Virus record (IMG/VR): IMGVR_UViG_3300044984_003568
Coordinates: 1 to 24,452 of that record
Source of the DNA: a virus
Strand: one strand, 5' to 3'
DNA length: 24,452 nucleotides
Position 1 is the stretch's first letter; every line of letters starts with the position of its first letter. Positions 8,817 through 15,857 of this stretch are shown piece after piece. The translations under genes were made by a program, and so were the position numbers. Below the pieces are notes generated by a model. That model searched no databases, was not told the DNA's origin, and saw only the letters and a list, made by a program, of their open reading frames with translations.

Positions 8817-9214
8817 AAATTTGTTAGGTCACTCGTAACATCCGATACGAAATTATCGAATTCTGTTGAGTTCTTCATTAGTACTAGAGCGTTTTCTTCT
8901 GAGTACTCTAGTTCTTCATTTAAATCTTTGATACCTTCTAGATTGACTAGCATTAAGTCTTGTAGATAAGTATATTTTAAACCTGTCCAGCCTTTAACTA
9001 CAGCGGCAACATAGTTTTTAGTAAACAACTCATCGTTAAGCTCTTCTACGGGCTGGCGAGTTTTTCTATCAAACTTTGAAGTAACGCAATTCTTACGTAG
9101 TTTAATTAGTTCTTCACGAGATAAAAAGGCCACTTTAACTTTAAAGCCAGTCTTATCTTGGAAATCAACTTCGACTACTTTAGAAGGAGTTAATAGCGAT
9201 TGTAAGGAAATCAT
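8792..9214 (-). CDS. G: Tail assembly chaperone G-like
   Basis: This 140-aa protein is the upstream part of the tail assembly chaperone pair and by itself is made in excess over the G-T fusion. The length equals that recalled for lambda gpG (140 aa). It is charged and largely helical, with motifs such as SREELIKLRKNC and LNDELFTKNYVAAVVKGWTG (the latter typical of phage tail assembly chaperones). It lies between the major tail protein and the tape measure. The stop at 8792 is preceded by a slippery heptamer, so a fraction of ribosomes should continue into the T frame. A GC-rich hairpin in the gap upstream separates it from the much more abundant tail tube message. Confidence 0.85.
   Translation of the reverse strand: MISLQSLLTPSKVVEVDFQDKTGFKVKVAFLSREELIKLRKNCVTSKFDRKTRQPVEELNDELFTKNYVAAVVKGWTGLKYTYLQDLMLVNLEGIKDLNEELEYSEENALVLMKNSTEFDNFVSDVTSDLTNFQKFSSKK
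8816..8822 (-). promoter_or_regulatory. Predicted -1 ribosomal frameshift (slippery) site of G/GT
   Basis: On the minus strand the G frame reads ACA AAT TTT CAG here, giving the heptamer A-AAT-TTT of the X-XXY-YYZ type. It lies eight codons before the G stop. Slipping back one base enters the frame of the T part without meeting a stop. I see no strong downstream stem-loop that would stimulate it. Confidence 0.65.
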
Positions 9215-9235
9215 TTAATTTGTTTCTCCGTGGGT

Positions 9236-9259
9236 GGAGAGGCTTAAGGCAGCCTCTCC
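9236..9259. other. GC-rich hairpin between major tail protein and G
   Basis: A 9-bp inverted repeat GGAGAGGCT / AGCCTCTCC with a 6-base loop lies in the 54-bp gap. In the minus-strand message it is not followed by a U run, so it is not a classical terminator in the direction of the genes. The T-rich side faces the plus strand. It may stabilise the tail-tube message or lower read-through into G. Confidence 0.6.
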
Positions 9260-9268
9260 CTTTTATAT

Positions 9269-10618
9269 TTAAACTACTCCGTAGTAAGTAACTACTAGAT
9301 TATTTGTTCTCTCAATGTCGTACTCAGTATCTGCGTACCCTTGAGCGGTAAAGTTAATGGTTGTTGATACTACATCTTGAATATCTACAGTTGGTACTTG
9401 TAATTGACAAGCATCCATTAGTAGTTCTACTCTAGTAGTATTAGAAGCTCCACCTACTTCAATTTGAAGCTTAAACTTAGTTTCAGAAGTAGTAGTAAGA
9501 CCACTTAAAATATCTGTTAGTAGAGTTGCAGATTCTAGAGCACCAGTTTTTAGGTAGGCGTTTAAAGAACCATTAATAGAGCGAGCACCAGTAAAGTAAC
9601 CAATAGAATTATTAACTACGCCCATATTCTCAGGAGTTAAGTAGGTAATATTGTTATTTAAAGTTAAAGAGCCTCCAGTAATAGGAAGACTATATGTGGT
9701 GCCTGCTGTTCCTTTAATATTACTTACTAAAGTTGTAGTACTTAACTTATTAGTAATATAGTTATCAGCTGCAATTGGGAAAGCTAAATAGTTAGTACTG
9801 TCCCATGCTTGAAGATTAGCAGGAGAAGATAGTACTGTACCAAAGCCACTCCAAGCAATCATAGAAATACCTTGTAAGTCGAACTGAATCTCAGCCTGAT
9901 TTACTGCACAAGAGTCAATCTTGTAAACTGTATTATCTACTTTAAAGATAAGAGTGAAGTTCTGTAGCTGATTACGATTAGAGCCTATTGAGCTAGTAAT
10001 TGCTTTAGTAGTATCTTCAACCCATTGACCTTTATAAACCTTTGCAGAAGTATACCCAGGAGTACCTGTACCAATATCTGTAATAGTTTCAAAAGTTATA
10101 GTCTGAGTAGGACTTCCTGTACCTGAAACAGATAGTACTTTAAAGGAATTATTAAAAGAAGTAACAGAAGTAATTCCACGAATAGAAATCATCTGACCTT
10201 TAGCATCATCTAGGTTACCTGTAAATAAAGCTGAACCAAGAACAATTGAGGCTTTAGTAGTATCAATGTAATTAGAGCCTGATACTGCAATACCTGTAGT
10301 ATCAATTGCTGTACTACCCATAGCTGCGTTCCATAAGAACTTTTCAGGAGCTGTAACATTAGTGTCTTTATAAGGTCTAATGTAAGTGCTAAGACTCCAT
10401 TCTGCTGGATTAAGTAAGCTATTAAATGCGCGCTCACCACGAACTGGAGCGGTTCCTGCTTCGGATAGCGAAATAGTTTGCTGTTCCGTTGTTTGGCTAA
10501 AGCTATAGCCATCTAGTACTTGCAACTCGAAAGTGTTGCTACTAGTATAGTCTGCTAAAGTATTAGTAGTAACTGTACTAAAGAATACTTTTGTATTTCT
10601 ACTTAAATTTACTGCCAT
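9269..10618 (-). CDS. Major tail (tube) protein, apparently of two similar halves
   Basis: This 449-aa protein is assigned as the tail tube subunit from its position between the tail terminator and G/GT, its beta-rich Ser/Thr-rich composition, and a strong ribosome site (AGGAGA). It is nearly twice the length of lambda gpV. The N-terminal half (YSFSQTTEQQTISLSEAG, later IDSCAVNQAEIQFDLQ) and the C-terminal half (GSLNAYLKTG, later LMDACQLQVPTVDIQ) show the same order of elements, including an aligned Asp-x-Cys strand (D-S-C / D-A-C). This suggests a tandem duplication, as in T5 pb6, where a fused dimer builds a trimeric ring. The duplication is my reading by eye. The last strand ends VVTYYGVV. 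Confidence 0.82.
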   Translation of the reverse strand: MAVNLSRNTKVFFSTVTTNTLADYTSSNTFELQVLDGYSFSQTTEQQTISLSEAGTAPVRGERAFNSLLNPAEWSLSTYIRPYKDTNVTAPEKFLWNAAMGSTAIDTTGIAVSGSNYIDTTKASIVLGSALFTGNLDDAKGQMISIRGITSVTSFNNSFKVLSVSGTGSPTQTITFETITDIGTGTPGYTSAKVYKGQWVEDTTKAITSSIGSNRNQLQNFTLIFKVDNTVYKIDSCAVNQAEIQFDLQGISMIAWSGFGTVLSSPANLQAWDSTNYLAFPIAADNYITNKLSTTTLVSNIKGTAGTTYSLPITGGSLTLNNNITYLTPENMGVVNNSIGYFTGARSINGSLNAYLKTGALESATLLTDILSGLTTTSETKFKLQIEVGGASNTTRVELLMDACQLQVPTVDIQDVVSTTINFTAQGYADTEYDIERTNNLVVTYYGVV

Positions 10619-10670
10619 ACATTTCTCCTATTATGAGTTAATAACTTAGTCAGTATTTACTAGCATTGTA

Positions 10671-11102
10671 TTAAACTTCATATCTTATTGATAAATTCAT
10701 CTCACCTACGCCAAATGGAGCTAAAAGTCCTTCATCAGTCGTTATTGATGTTATAAGAATTTCTGTTGTAGTTTTATTTGTATCATAAACTAATAACTCA
10801 TTCTCTGTAATAATTCTTTCTACGTCCTCTAGTAAGTCTTCTAGTTTACTAGTAGGGTCTTCTGCATTTACATATAACTTTAAGGATACGTTTAACCAGC
10901 CCCACTTAAAACCTCCTGGGTGGTATTCTCTGGTCTCGCTTCCTGCTACTACGCAAACTGCACTAAAATCTGACAGCTCATCCCAAAATAAAAGCTTAGT
11001 AAATATATTGTTATTGTGTAAGACAGACTTATAAGGAGCTGCCCCGTTTATTAAAGCTAGTTTAGTAGCTAATGCTTTTGAAATACTCGACCGTGCGCTC
11101 AT
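10671..11102 (-). CDS. Tail terminator / completion protein (lambda U-like)
   Basis: This 143-aa protein is placed where lambda gpU lies, directly before the major tail protein. Such proteins cap the tail tube at the head end and stop its growth. Supporting patterns are the mid-segment VSLKLYVNAEDPTSKLEDLLEDVERIITEN and the C-terminal strand EMNLSIRYEV, which resemble tail terminator families. The ATG at 11102 has an AAGGAC ribosome site. The 73-bp gap upstream of it holds only AT-rich sequence with no clear signal. The assignment rests on position and weak pattern recognition rather than on a catalytic motif. Confidence 0.7.
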   Translation of the reverse strand: MSARSSISKALATKLALINGAAPYKSVLHNNNIFTKLLFWDELSDFSAVCVVAGSETREYHPGGFKWGWLNVSLKLYVNAEDPTSKLEDLLEDVERIITENELLVYDTNKTTTEILITSITTDEGLLAPFGVGEMNLSIRYEV

Positions 11103-11175
11103 AAATTTTTGTCCTTTTTACATTCAACACACATTATATAATAGTAGCTCACTAAATTCAACCATATTTTTTACC

Positions 11176-11976
11176 TTATACTACTAAAACGGACATTCTG
11201 GCCTTAGTTAATTTAATAGCCACATCCCTTACAGATTTATCAATTAAAGGTCTAGGGTCTCTAGCTAGGGAGCCTTGCTTAAAGCCTGTTTCGAAAGTCT
11301 GATAGGGGTACTTCATATAGGTTAGCTTAGCTAGTAAACTATCTTGTCGGTTATTATACTCTAAGCCTACTAGTCTAACTGAATTAGCAAATCTTCCAGT
11401 TCTGTACTGTAGGCGAGGAGGTGTCATGTTTTCTTGGAGACTATCGTGCAGGCCTTGTTGAATTAGATTAGCTAGAGAAGTTGGAGATTGGAAATTTCCT
11501 TTACGGTTTCTTAGTTGATAGTACTTGTTATTTTCCTCTAAAAAGTCTTCTTTACTTTGGAATCTACCTTTACTATCCTTAAAAACTTTACTACTAGCTA
11601 TATGTTCTTCTAGAGAAATCTCTTTACCTTCTTTGTTATAAAACTTTCTACTAGGTTCACTAGAAGTTTTAATCTCTGGTGCTTTGGAGCCTACCTTATC
11701 AAGTACTTTAGTAGTAATGTAGTCTATAAAAGGTGCTTCTAAGTCCGTCTGACCAAGTACCTTCTCTACTCTTTTCTTTATATTAGCTACGTGCCTATCC
11801 GTAAGCGCACCTTCTATGTACCTAGGCTGCATATTAGCTATAACTCTAAGGATAGGGGCTTCTGTTTTACCTACTACATCTATAGCAGTATCAGCTCCAA
11901 ATTCTGAATGTAGAGCTGTGTATATAACAGCAGATACTTGTTTCTGCAATTCTCTAGCCGTTAATTTATTTTTCAT
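11176..11976 (-). CDS. Neck / tail-completion protein (HK97 gp10 or lambda Z type), with internal short repeats
   Basis: This 266-aa protein is likely the neck protein joining head connector and tail. The C-terminal part LQYRTGRFANSVRLVG and YPYQTFETGFKQGS, ending in a region with DPRPLIDKSV, is typical of virion neck/tail completion proteins (a Gly-Arg-Phe-x-Asn-Ser turn). The middle, about residues 110-175, is unusual: three related segments, FYNKEGKEISLEEHI, VFKDSKGRFQSKEDF and YYQLRNRKGNFQSPTSL, repeat a pattern of aromatic, basic, Lys-Gly, Phe/Ile and Ser at about 20-25-residue spacing. The start overlaps the connector stop (ATGA). I am fairly sure of the structural role, less of the exact family. 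Confidence 0.65.
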   Translation of the reverse strand: MKNKLTARELQKQVSAVIYTALHSEFGADTAIDVVGKTEAPILRVIANMQPRYIEGALTDRHVANIKKRVEKVLGQTDLEAPFIDYITTKVLDKVGSKAPEIKTSSEPSRKFYNKEGKEISLEEHIASSKVFKDSKGRFQSKEDFLEENNKYYQLRNRKGNFQSPTSLANLIQQGLHDSLQENMTPPRLQYRTGRFANSVRLVGLEYNNRQDSLLAKLTYMKYPYQTFETGFKQGSLARDPRPLIDKSVRDVAIKLTKARMSVLVV

Positions 11977-12542
11977 TTAAGTAGTCTATATAAGTCTAAT
12001 ACTCTCTTAATATGAGCAGGGAAATCATTAGTTCTAATATACTCAATACTAACTGAACCAGATGTTTTTCTAGGAGTAGACTCTTTCTTCATGTAGTATT
12101 CTACTAAGTCTAAACAAGCTATTTGTAAGTCTGTTGGTGTAGCAGAATAGCCCCCCTTATAAATAATCTTATAAGCATTAGGACTACTAACACTTTCCGC
12201 GCTAAAAATCTTTATAGAATCATTTTGTTTGTCTAATACGAAGTCTGTATACTCTGCTAAGGCAGTATACGTTTGGCCATTATCTGTGGATAAACTTAAA
12301 GAACTAATTGTTATTAAAGGAAACTCTCTAGTATAAAAAGTAGTGTCTCCTCCCGTGTAATATTCAGTTAAGTCTATGAATTCTGAGGTGGTTATATTAT
12401 AACCATCTATAAAGTTTCTACCACAGTAATTTTTTACTAGTTCTGATACACTAGATACTACTAAATCTAGTTTATCGTCTAAAGTATCTGATGATATAGT
12501 GGCATAAAGTTTGTAATCATCTATTGTAATAAGGTTCCGCAT
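11973..12542 (-). CDS. Head-tail connector protein (HK97 gp6-like)
   Basis: This 189-aa protein resembles the head-tail connector (adaptor) that forms a ring under the portal. The N-terminal helix region (ITIDDYKLYATISSDTLDDKLDLVVSSVSELVKNYCGR) is typical: a short 'DDxK' opening followed by an amphipathic helix ending in the Tyr/Cys-Gly-Arg turn. A beta-rich middle follows, then DLQIACLDLVEYYMKKE near the C-terminus, also characteristic. A GGAGAA ribosome site precedes the ATG. It lies directly upstream of the neck protein and overlaps it by 4 bp, in the usual connector-neck-terminator order. Confidence 0.8.
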   Translation of the reverse strand: MRNLITIDDYKLYATISSDTLDDKLDLVVSSVSELVKNYCGRNFIDGYNITTSEFIDLTEYYTGGDTTFYTREFPLITISSLSLSTDNGQTYTALAEYTDFVLDKQNDSIKIFSAESVSSPNAYKIIYKGGYSATPTDLQIACLDLVEYYMKKESTPRKTSGSVSIEYIRTNDFPAHIKRVLDLYRLLK

Positions 12543-12580
12543 ATTATTTCTCCACTATCTTTAGTATATAAACTTGCATT

Positions 12581-13030
12581 TTATGGCCCTAGTAATAATC
12601 CTTTCCAAATAAGAACACCCATCCAACCTACTATTAGTATCAGGCTCCACTCAAAAAGCTTCTTTACTGCTTGGTCTCTAACAGATGCCCACCAAACACG
12701 TTGTTCTTCTTTAGTGTAGTGGTACTTATGATGTTTAATATAATCAGGCCATCCTTGCTTACTTTCTGGAAAGGCCTTTTCCATCAATTCTACTTGTCCT
12801 GTAAATACAGTTAAGCTGTCTACTAGTACATTATGGCGTTCTTGAGAGGCTTCTGAAGAAGCAGCAATACGACTTATAATATCTCCGTACCTTTCCAGTT
12901 CATCTGTAATATGCTCTCTGAATAAACCCTCAATTCTATCAGTATGCTCACTTAGGCGAGTATCCATATAGTTAAGAATATGTACGGGTATAGACCTTCT
13001 TTCTTCTCCTGTCCAATCGTCTATATGCAT
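12581..13030 (-). CDS. Membrane-anchored protein of unknown function in the head-tail operon
   Basis: I do not recognise the function of this 149-aa protein. It opens with DWTGEERRSIP, has a charged helical middle (about 20-85, likely coiled coil), and a Trp-rich segment GWPDYIKHHKYHYTKEE. It ends with one hydrophobic helix at about 127-146 (SLILIVGWMGVLIWKGLLL), so the bulk would face one side of the membrane with a C-terminal anchor. A strong GGGAGGAC ribosome site precedes the ATG. Its place between the decoration-like and connector genes is odd for a membrane protein. A holin-like or superinfection role is possible but unsupported; a single late helix is not enough to call a holin. Confidence 0.7.
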   Translation of the reverse strand: MHIDDWTGEERRSIPVHILNYMDTRLSEHTDRIEGLFREHITDELERYGDIISRIAASSEASQERHNVLVDSLTVFTGQVELMEKAFPESKQGWPDYIKHHKYHYTKEEQRVWWASVRDQAVKKLFEWSLILIVGWMGVLIWKGLLLGP

Positions 13031-13045
13031 ATAGCGTCCTCCCTT

Positions 13046-13101
13046 CCTATTTTACTATAGCCTTAGCCTACCATAGTAAAATAGGGCCAAAGGCCCTATT
13101 T
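13046..13101. terminator. Two overlapping, mutually exclusive hairpins; possible terminator/attenuator
   Basis: In the minus-strand message the first hairpin is a 10-bp stem around AGGGCC-TTT-GGCCCT (13079-13101), followed by TATTTTAC, which fits a weak intrinsic terminator. Its 3' arm overlaps the 5' arm of a second, 13-bp stem (13046-13058 with 13073-13085, loop 14). Only one can form at a time. The pair separates the probably abundant decoration protein from the next gene. Confidence 0.55.
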
Positions 13102-13105
13102 AATT

Positions 13106-13939
13106 TTAAAGCTTAGGTTGGGCAATGATTTCAAAGAACTCGTAAATCATGTAGTCAGTTGCGGCAGCTAAGGTACCATTAAAGGTAACATCAAAGTTTA
13201 CGCTTGTGTCTACTGTAGTAGCTAAGAAACCTCTAGCACCTACTCCAACACTATTAATACCAGTACTAAGGTTTACAGCAGCATCTCCACGATTTCCAAC
13301 CGTAAAGTCGTAGTATGCAGCAGCGGTAGTAGTAGCAGCACTAGAAAGCCAAGTTCCAGTAGCACCTTTAACTACGTAAGTTTTAGCACCAGCAGCACTA
13401 TTTTGTGAGCCTGCAAACTTAATCTGTAGTGAGCCATTAGCACCAACTAGGCCACCAGGTACTGTAACTGTAGCAAGAGCAACAGCGGTAGTTACACCAG
13501 TGTAATTAGTAGCACCGCGGGCAGAAACAATAGCGGTTGTGGCAGCAGGAACATAAGGAACGCCTACTAATAGGTTATTATAAATAACACCTACAGTTGT
13601 AGAGCTCATTACACACCAGTAAGTACCTGCAGGGCTATCTGCATAAGCAGCAGCGGCTGGAAGCGCTAGCCAAATACCACTAGAATAAGTAACAGGTAAT
13701 GCAGTACCAATAGTAATTGCACCATTTTCTGCAACAGCACCTGAAGCAGCAATACCAACAGGTACAGTACTTTGACCTACAATACCAATACCTTCTAGGC
13801 GGTCATTCATGTATTCATCAAAAGTAGCTAGAGTGCCTGTGAAGACTTCACCGGTTTTACGGTTAGTACTCTGTACGTTAGCACCACCAGTATTAACTGT
13901 AGACCATTCATAACTATCTCTAAATAATGGAAAACTCAT
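13106..13939 (-). CDS. Probable head decoration or head-fibre protein
   Basis: This 277-aa protein follows the major capsid gene, the usual place of decoration proteins. It is rich in Ala, Gly, Thr and Val with alternating strands. After a short N-terminal segment (FRDSYEWSTVNTGG) and a low-complexity Gly/Ala-rich middle, residues about 150-277 read like a beta-sandwich (VTVPGGLVGANGSLQIKF to DYMIYEFFEI) of the sort seen in trimeric phage fibre or decoration domains. A strong GAGGAGA ribosome site suggests high expression. A hairpin (13963-13986) lies just upstream and two more just downstream. The role is inferred from position and composition. It might instead be a head fibre. Confidence 0.55.
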   Translation of the reverse strand: MSFPLFRDSYEWSTVNTGGANVQSTNRKTGEVFTGTLATFDEYMNDRLEGIGIVGQSTVPVGIAASGAVAENGAITIGTALPVTYSSGIWLALPAAAAYADSPAGTYWCVMSSTTVGVIYNNLLVGVPYVPAATTAIVSARGATNYTGVTTAVALATVTVPGGLVGANGSLQIKFAGSQNSAAGAKTYVVKGATGTWLSSAATTTAAAYYDFTVGNRGDAAVNLSTGINSVGVGARGFLATTVDTSVNFDVTFNGTLAAATDYMIYEFFEIIAQPKL

Positions 13940-13962
13940 ATTATCTCCTCTTTTTGTTTATA

Positions 13963-13986
13963 AAGGCTAGCCCTAAGACTAGCCTT
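13963..13986. other. Hairpin between major capsid and decoration-like gene
   Basis: An 8-bp inverted repeat AAGGCTAG / CTAGCCTT with an 8-base loop occupies the 61-bp gap. In the minus-strand message it is followed by TATAAAC rather than a U run, so it is at best a weak terminator and may act as a stability or processing element. Confidence 0.5.
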
Positions 13987-14000
13987 ATTTTAGTTATAAA

Positions 14001-15857
14001 TTACGCGATCCACTTAAACGTAGCAACTCCCGCACCAAGGATACTAGAGATTTGCTGGAAACCTAATCGCTGTGATGCAACAATTAGACGTTGTTGATTT
14101 TCAACAGAGTAATCTGACTCAACACGTAAACCTTTATAACGGCCAACTAGGAAGTTATTTTGATTAACAATTACAGCGCCAAATTTCTCAGCAGCTTTAG
14201 CTTCGAATTCACCGCTTAGTACAACAGGAGTATTAGCAATAGAGCCAATCTGCCCGGTTAATAGAGTAGCTTGAGTACCTACTTTATCCATAGTTTGGAA
14301 AGAGGTATCTTCTAGTAGGTCGTAGTAAACGTCGTTAGAAACGATATATACTAGTTCATTAGGAACTAGACCACGAGTACCTAGAGCCCGACGCATTGAT
14401 AGCATATTAGCAACAGTAGCTTTAGAAGCAACAGCTAAGCGTACTTGCTCACCACCTGCAGTTGTACTAATAGTAGTATTAGCAGTTGTAGCAATACCTT
14501 TGATTGGGTCAGCACCTGCACCTGCACCACGTAGCAATGCTAAGTCCCATGCTTTTGCAGTTCTGCGGATGATAGCATCACGGATAATAGGTAGGAGTGG
14601 GATTAGGCTATCTGACTCTTCTTCAACACCTAGGTACTCTTTGGTAGCTAGTTTGTAGGCGGTTAGGTTGATTTCTTTTAGTACATGGTCTTGAGCAGTA
14701 CCACTAGAAGTATTGGCCTTGTAACCACCCTCTAGTACCCAGTTAGCATAACCTGCTTCAGGGTTAACTGGTAGACGCATAACAGGGTTATTCATATCAA
14801 TATTTTTATTGAAGATTGGGTCAACAATAAGAGCCCGACGAATTTCTGCTTGCATATTAGTAGAAACTTCTAGTTCCCAAGTTGCTGATGGAACATGAGC
14901 ACCATATTTCTGTACTAGACCTTGGAAAACAGCAGTATCAGTAATGCCTTTGTTAGTAGCTTTAGCTAGTAGAACTGCAGCTTCTTTTTCTCTGTAGGTA
15001 ACTTTGTCACCAGCAGCTTTTTCGTCGAACTGCATTTTGCTCTTTTGTAGAGCAGCAATTTCGCTAGCCTTTTCAGCAAGCTCAGCACGTAGGTCTTCTA
15101 CAGCTTTAAGACCTGCTGACTCGTTTTCAGCGATACGCTTCTCGGCATCGGCAAGAAGGCGCTCTGCGCTAGATTTGCCAAGTTCGATACCTTTAGCAAT
15201 TGCAGCGGTAGCAGCAGATTGAGCAGCTTCAGCTACTAGTTTATCCATTTGTTCTTTTTCCATATTATATTCCTCTGTGGTTTCTTTTGTAGGTACTTCC
15301 TGATTCTTCTGCTCTTTAGCATCTTCTTCTAGGTTTTCCTGGGGTGGGTTAAATGACTTTTTAAATTCTAAGTACTCAGTTTCATCTTCGAAGCCTTTAG
15401 CTACAGAAAATAAACTATGTTGGTTTGCGGGTACTGAAACAACACTAACTTCTAAAAGCTCTAAATCCTTAATTACAAAGATATCCGTAACTGCATCATA
15501 ATCTGCGTCTTTTACTTGGAAGCCAATGCTAAAGGCTTTTAGGATTCCTTCTTGTACTAGAGTATACACATCTCCTGCAGCCTTACTGATTCTAGCAGTA
15601 ATCTTTAATCCGCTTTCATCAATGGATAAGGACTCTGCTACTCCGATTGGTCTAGAATGATTATGGTACGCTAGAATGATAGGGTTAAGTTTGTAATTAT
15701 CCAAACCTCCCTTTGCCCAGGCTTCCATAGCCACTACATCGCCTACTCGGTCTTTATGCGTAGTATTAGCATATCCAACTATGCGCAACTCATCGGTCTC
15801 AGCAGACTTCTCAATTGAAAAGTCTGTAATTAATTCTATTTTTTTATTTATTTTCAT
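14001..15857 (-). CDS. Fused prohead protease - scaffold - HK97-fold major capsid protein
   Basis: This 618-aa polyprotein combines functions usually made from separate genes. Residues 1-160 are an HK97-type prohead protease (LRIVGYANTTHKDRVGD, H65 or H67 in AYHNH, S110 in KAFSIGF, E136 in LELLEVSVVSVPANQ). Residues 160-198 are a charged linker. Residues 199-285 are an Ala/Glu-rich coiled coil, likely the delta/scaffold domain. Residues about 300-618 are the major capsid protein (for example PVNPEAGYANWVLEGG and AKAWDLALLRGAGAG). Self-cleavage should release the capsid subunit. A second start, ATG at 15263 (Met199), has a strong AGAGGA site seven bases upstream, so free scaffold-capsid could be made without protease. 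The main ATG overlaps the portal end by 14 bp; its own AGGAGG-like site is a little far (about 12 bases). Confidence 0.93.
   Translation of the reverse strand: MKINKKIELITDFSIEKSAETDELRIVGYANTTHKDRVGDVVAMEAWAKGGLDNYKLNPIILAYHNHSRPIGVAESLSIDESGLKITARISKAAGDVYTLVQEGILKAFSIGFQVKDADYDAVTDIFVIKDLELLEVSVVSVPANQHSLFSVAKGFEDETEYLEFKKSFNPPQENLEEDAKEQKNQEVPTKETTEEYNMEKEQMDKLVAEAAQSAATAAIAKGIELGKSSAERLLADAEKRIAENESAGLKAVEDLRAELAEKASEIAALQKSKMQFDEKAAGDKVTYREKEAAVLLAKATNKGITDTAVFQGLVQKYGAHVPSATWELEVSTNMQAEIRRALIVDPIFNKNIDMNNPVMRLPVNPEAGYANWVLEGGYKANTSSGTAQDHVLKEINLTAYKLATKEYLGVEEESDSLIPLLPIIRDAIIRRTAKAWDLALLRGAGAGADPIKGIATTANTTISTTAGGEQVRLAVASKATVANMLSMRRALGTRGLVPNELVYIVSNDVYYDLLEDTSFQTMDKVGTQATLLTGQIGSIANTPVVLSGEFEAKAAEKFGAVIVNQNNFLVGRYKGLRVESDYSVENQQRLIVASQRLGFQQISSILGAGVATFKWIA
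15263..15276 (-). promoter_or_regulatory. Internal ribosome binding site and ATG within protease-capsid gene
   Basis: On the minus strand GAGGA-ATATAAT-ATG is in frame with the long protein and begins at Met199, exactly at the protease/scaffold boundary. The product would be 420 aa (MEKEQMDKLVAEAAQ at its start). The spacing is as good as that of the strongest starts in the window. Confidence 0.6.

Noticed and set aside
10210-10512. 100-codon minus-strand frame inside the major tail protein gene
   Set aside because: Out-of-frame shadow; Leu/Gln-rich low-complexity product.
12581-13030. Calling the 149-aa membrane protein a holin
   Set aside because: One C-terminal helix and a long charged cytoplasmic part; no lysin or spanin nearby.
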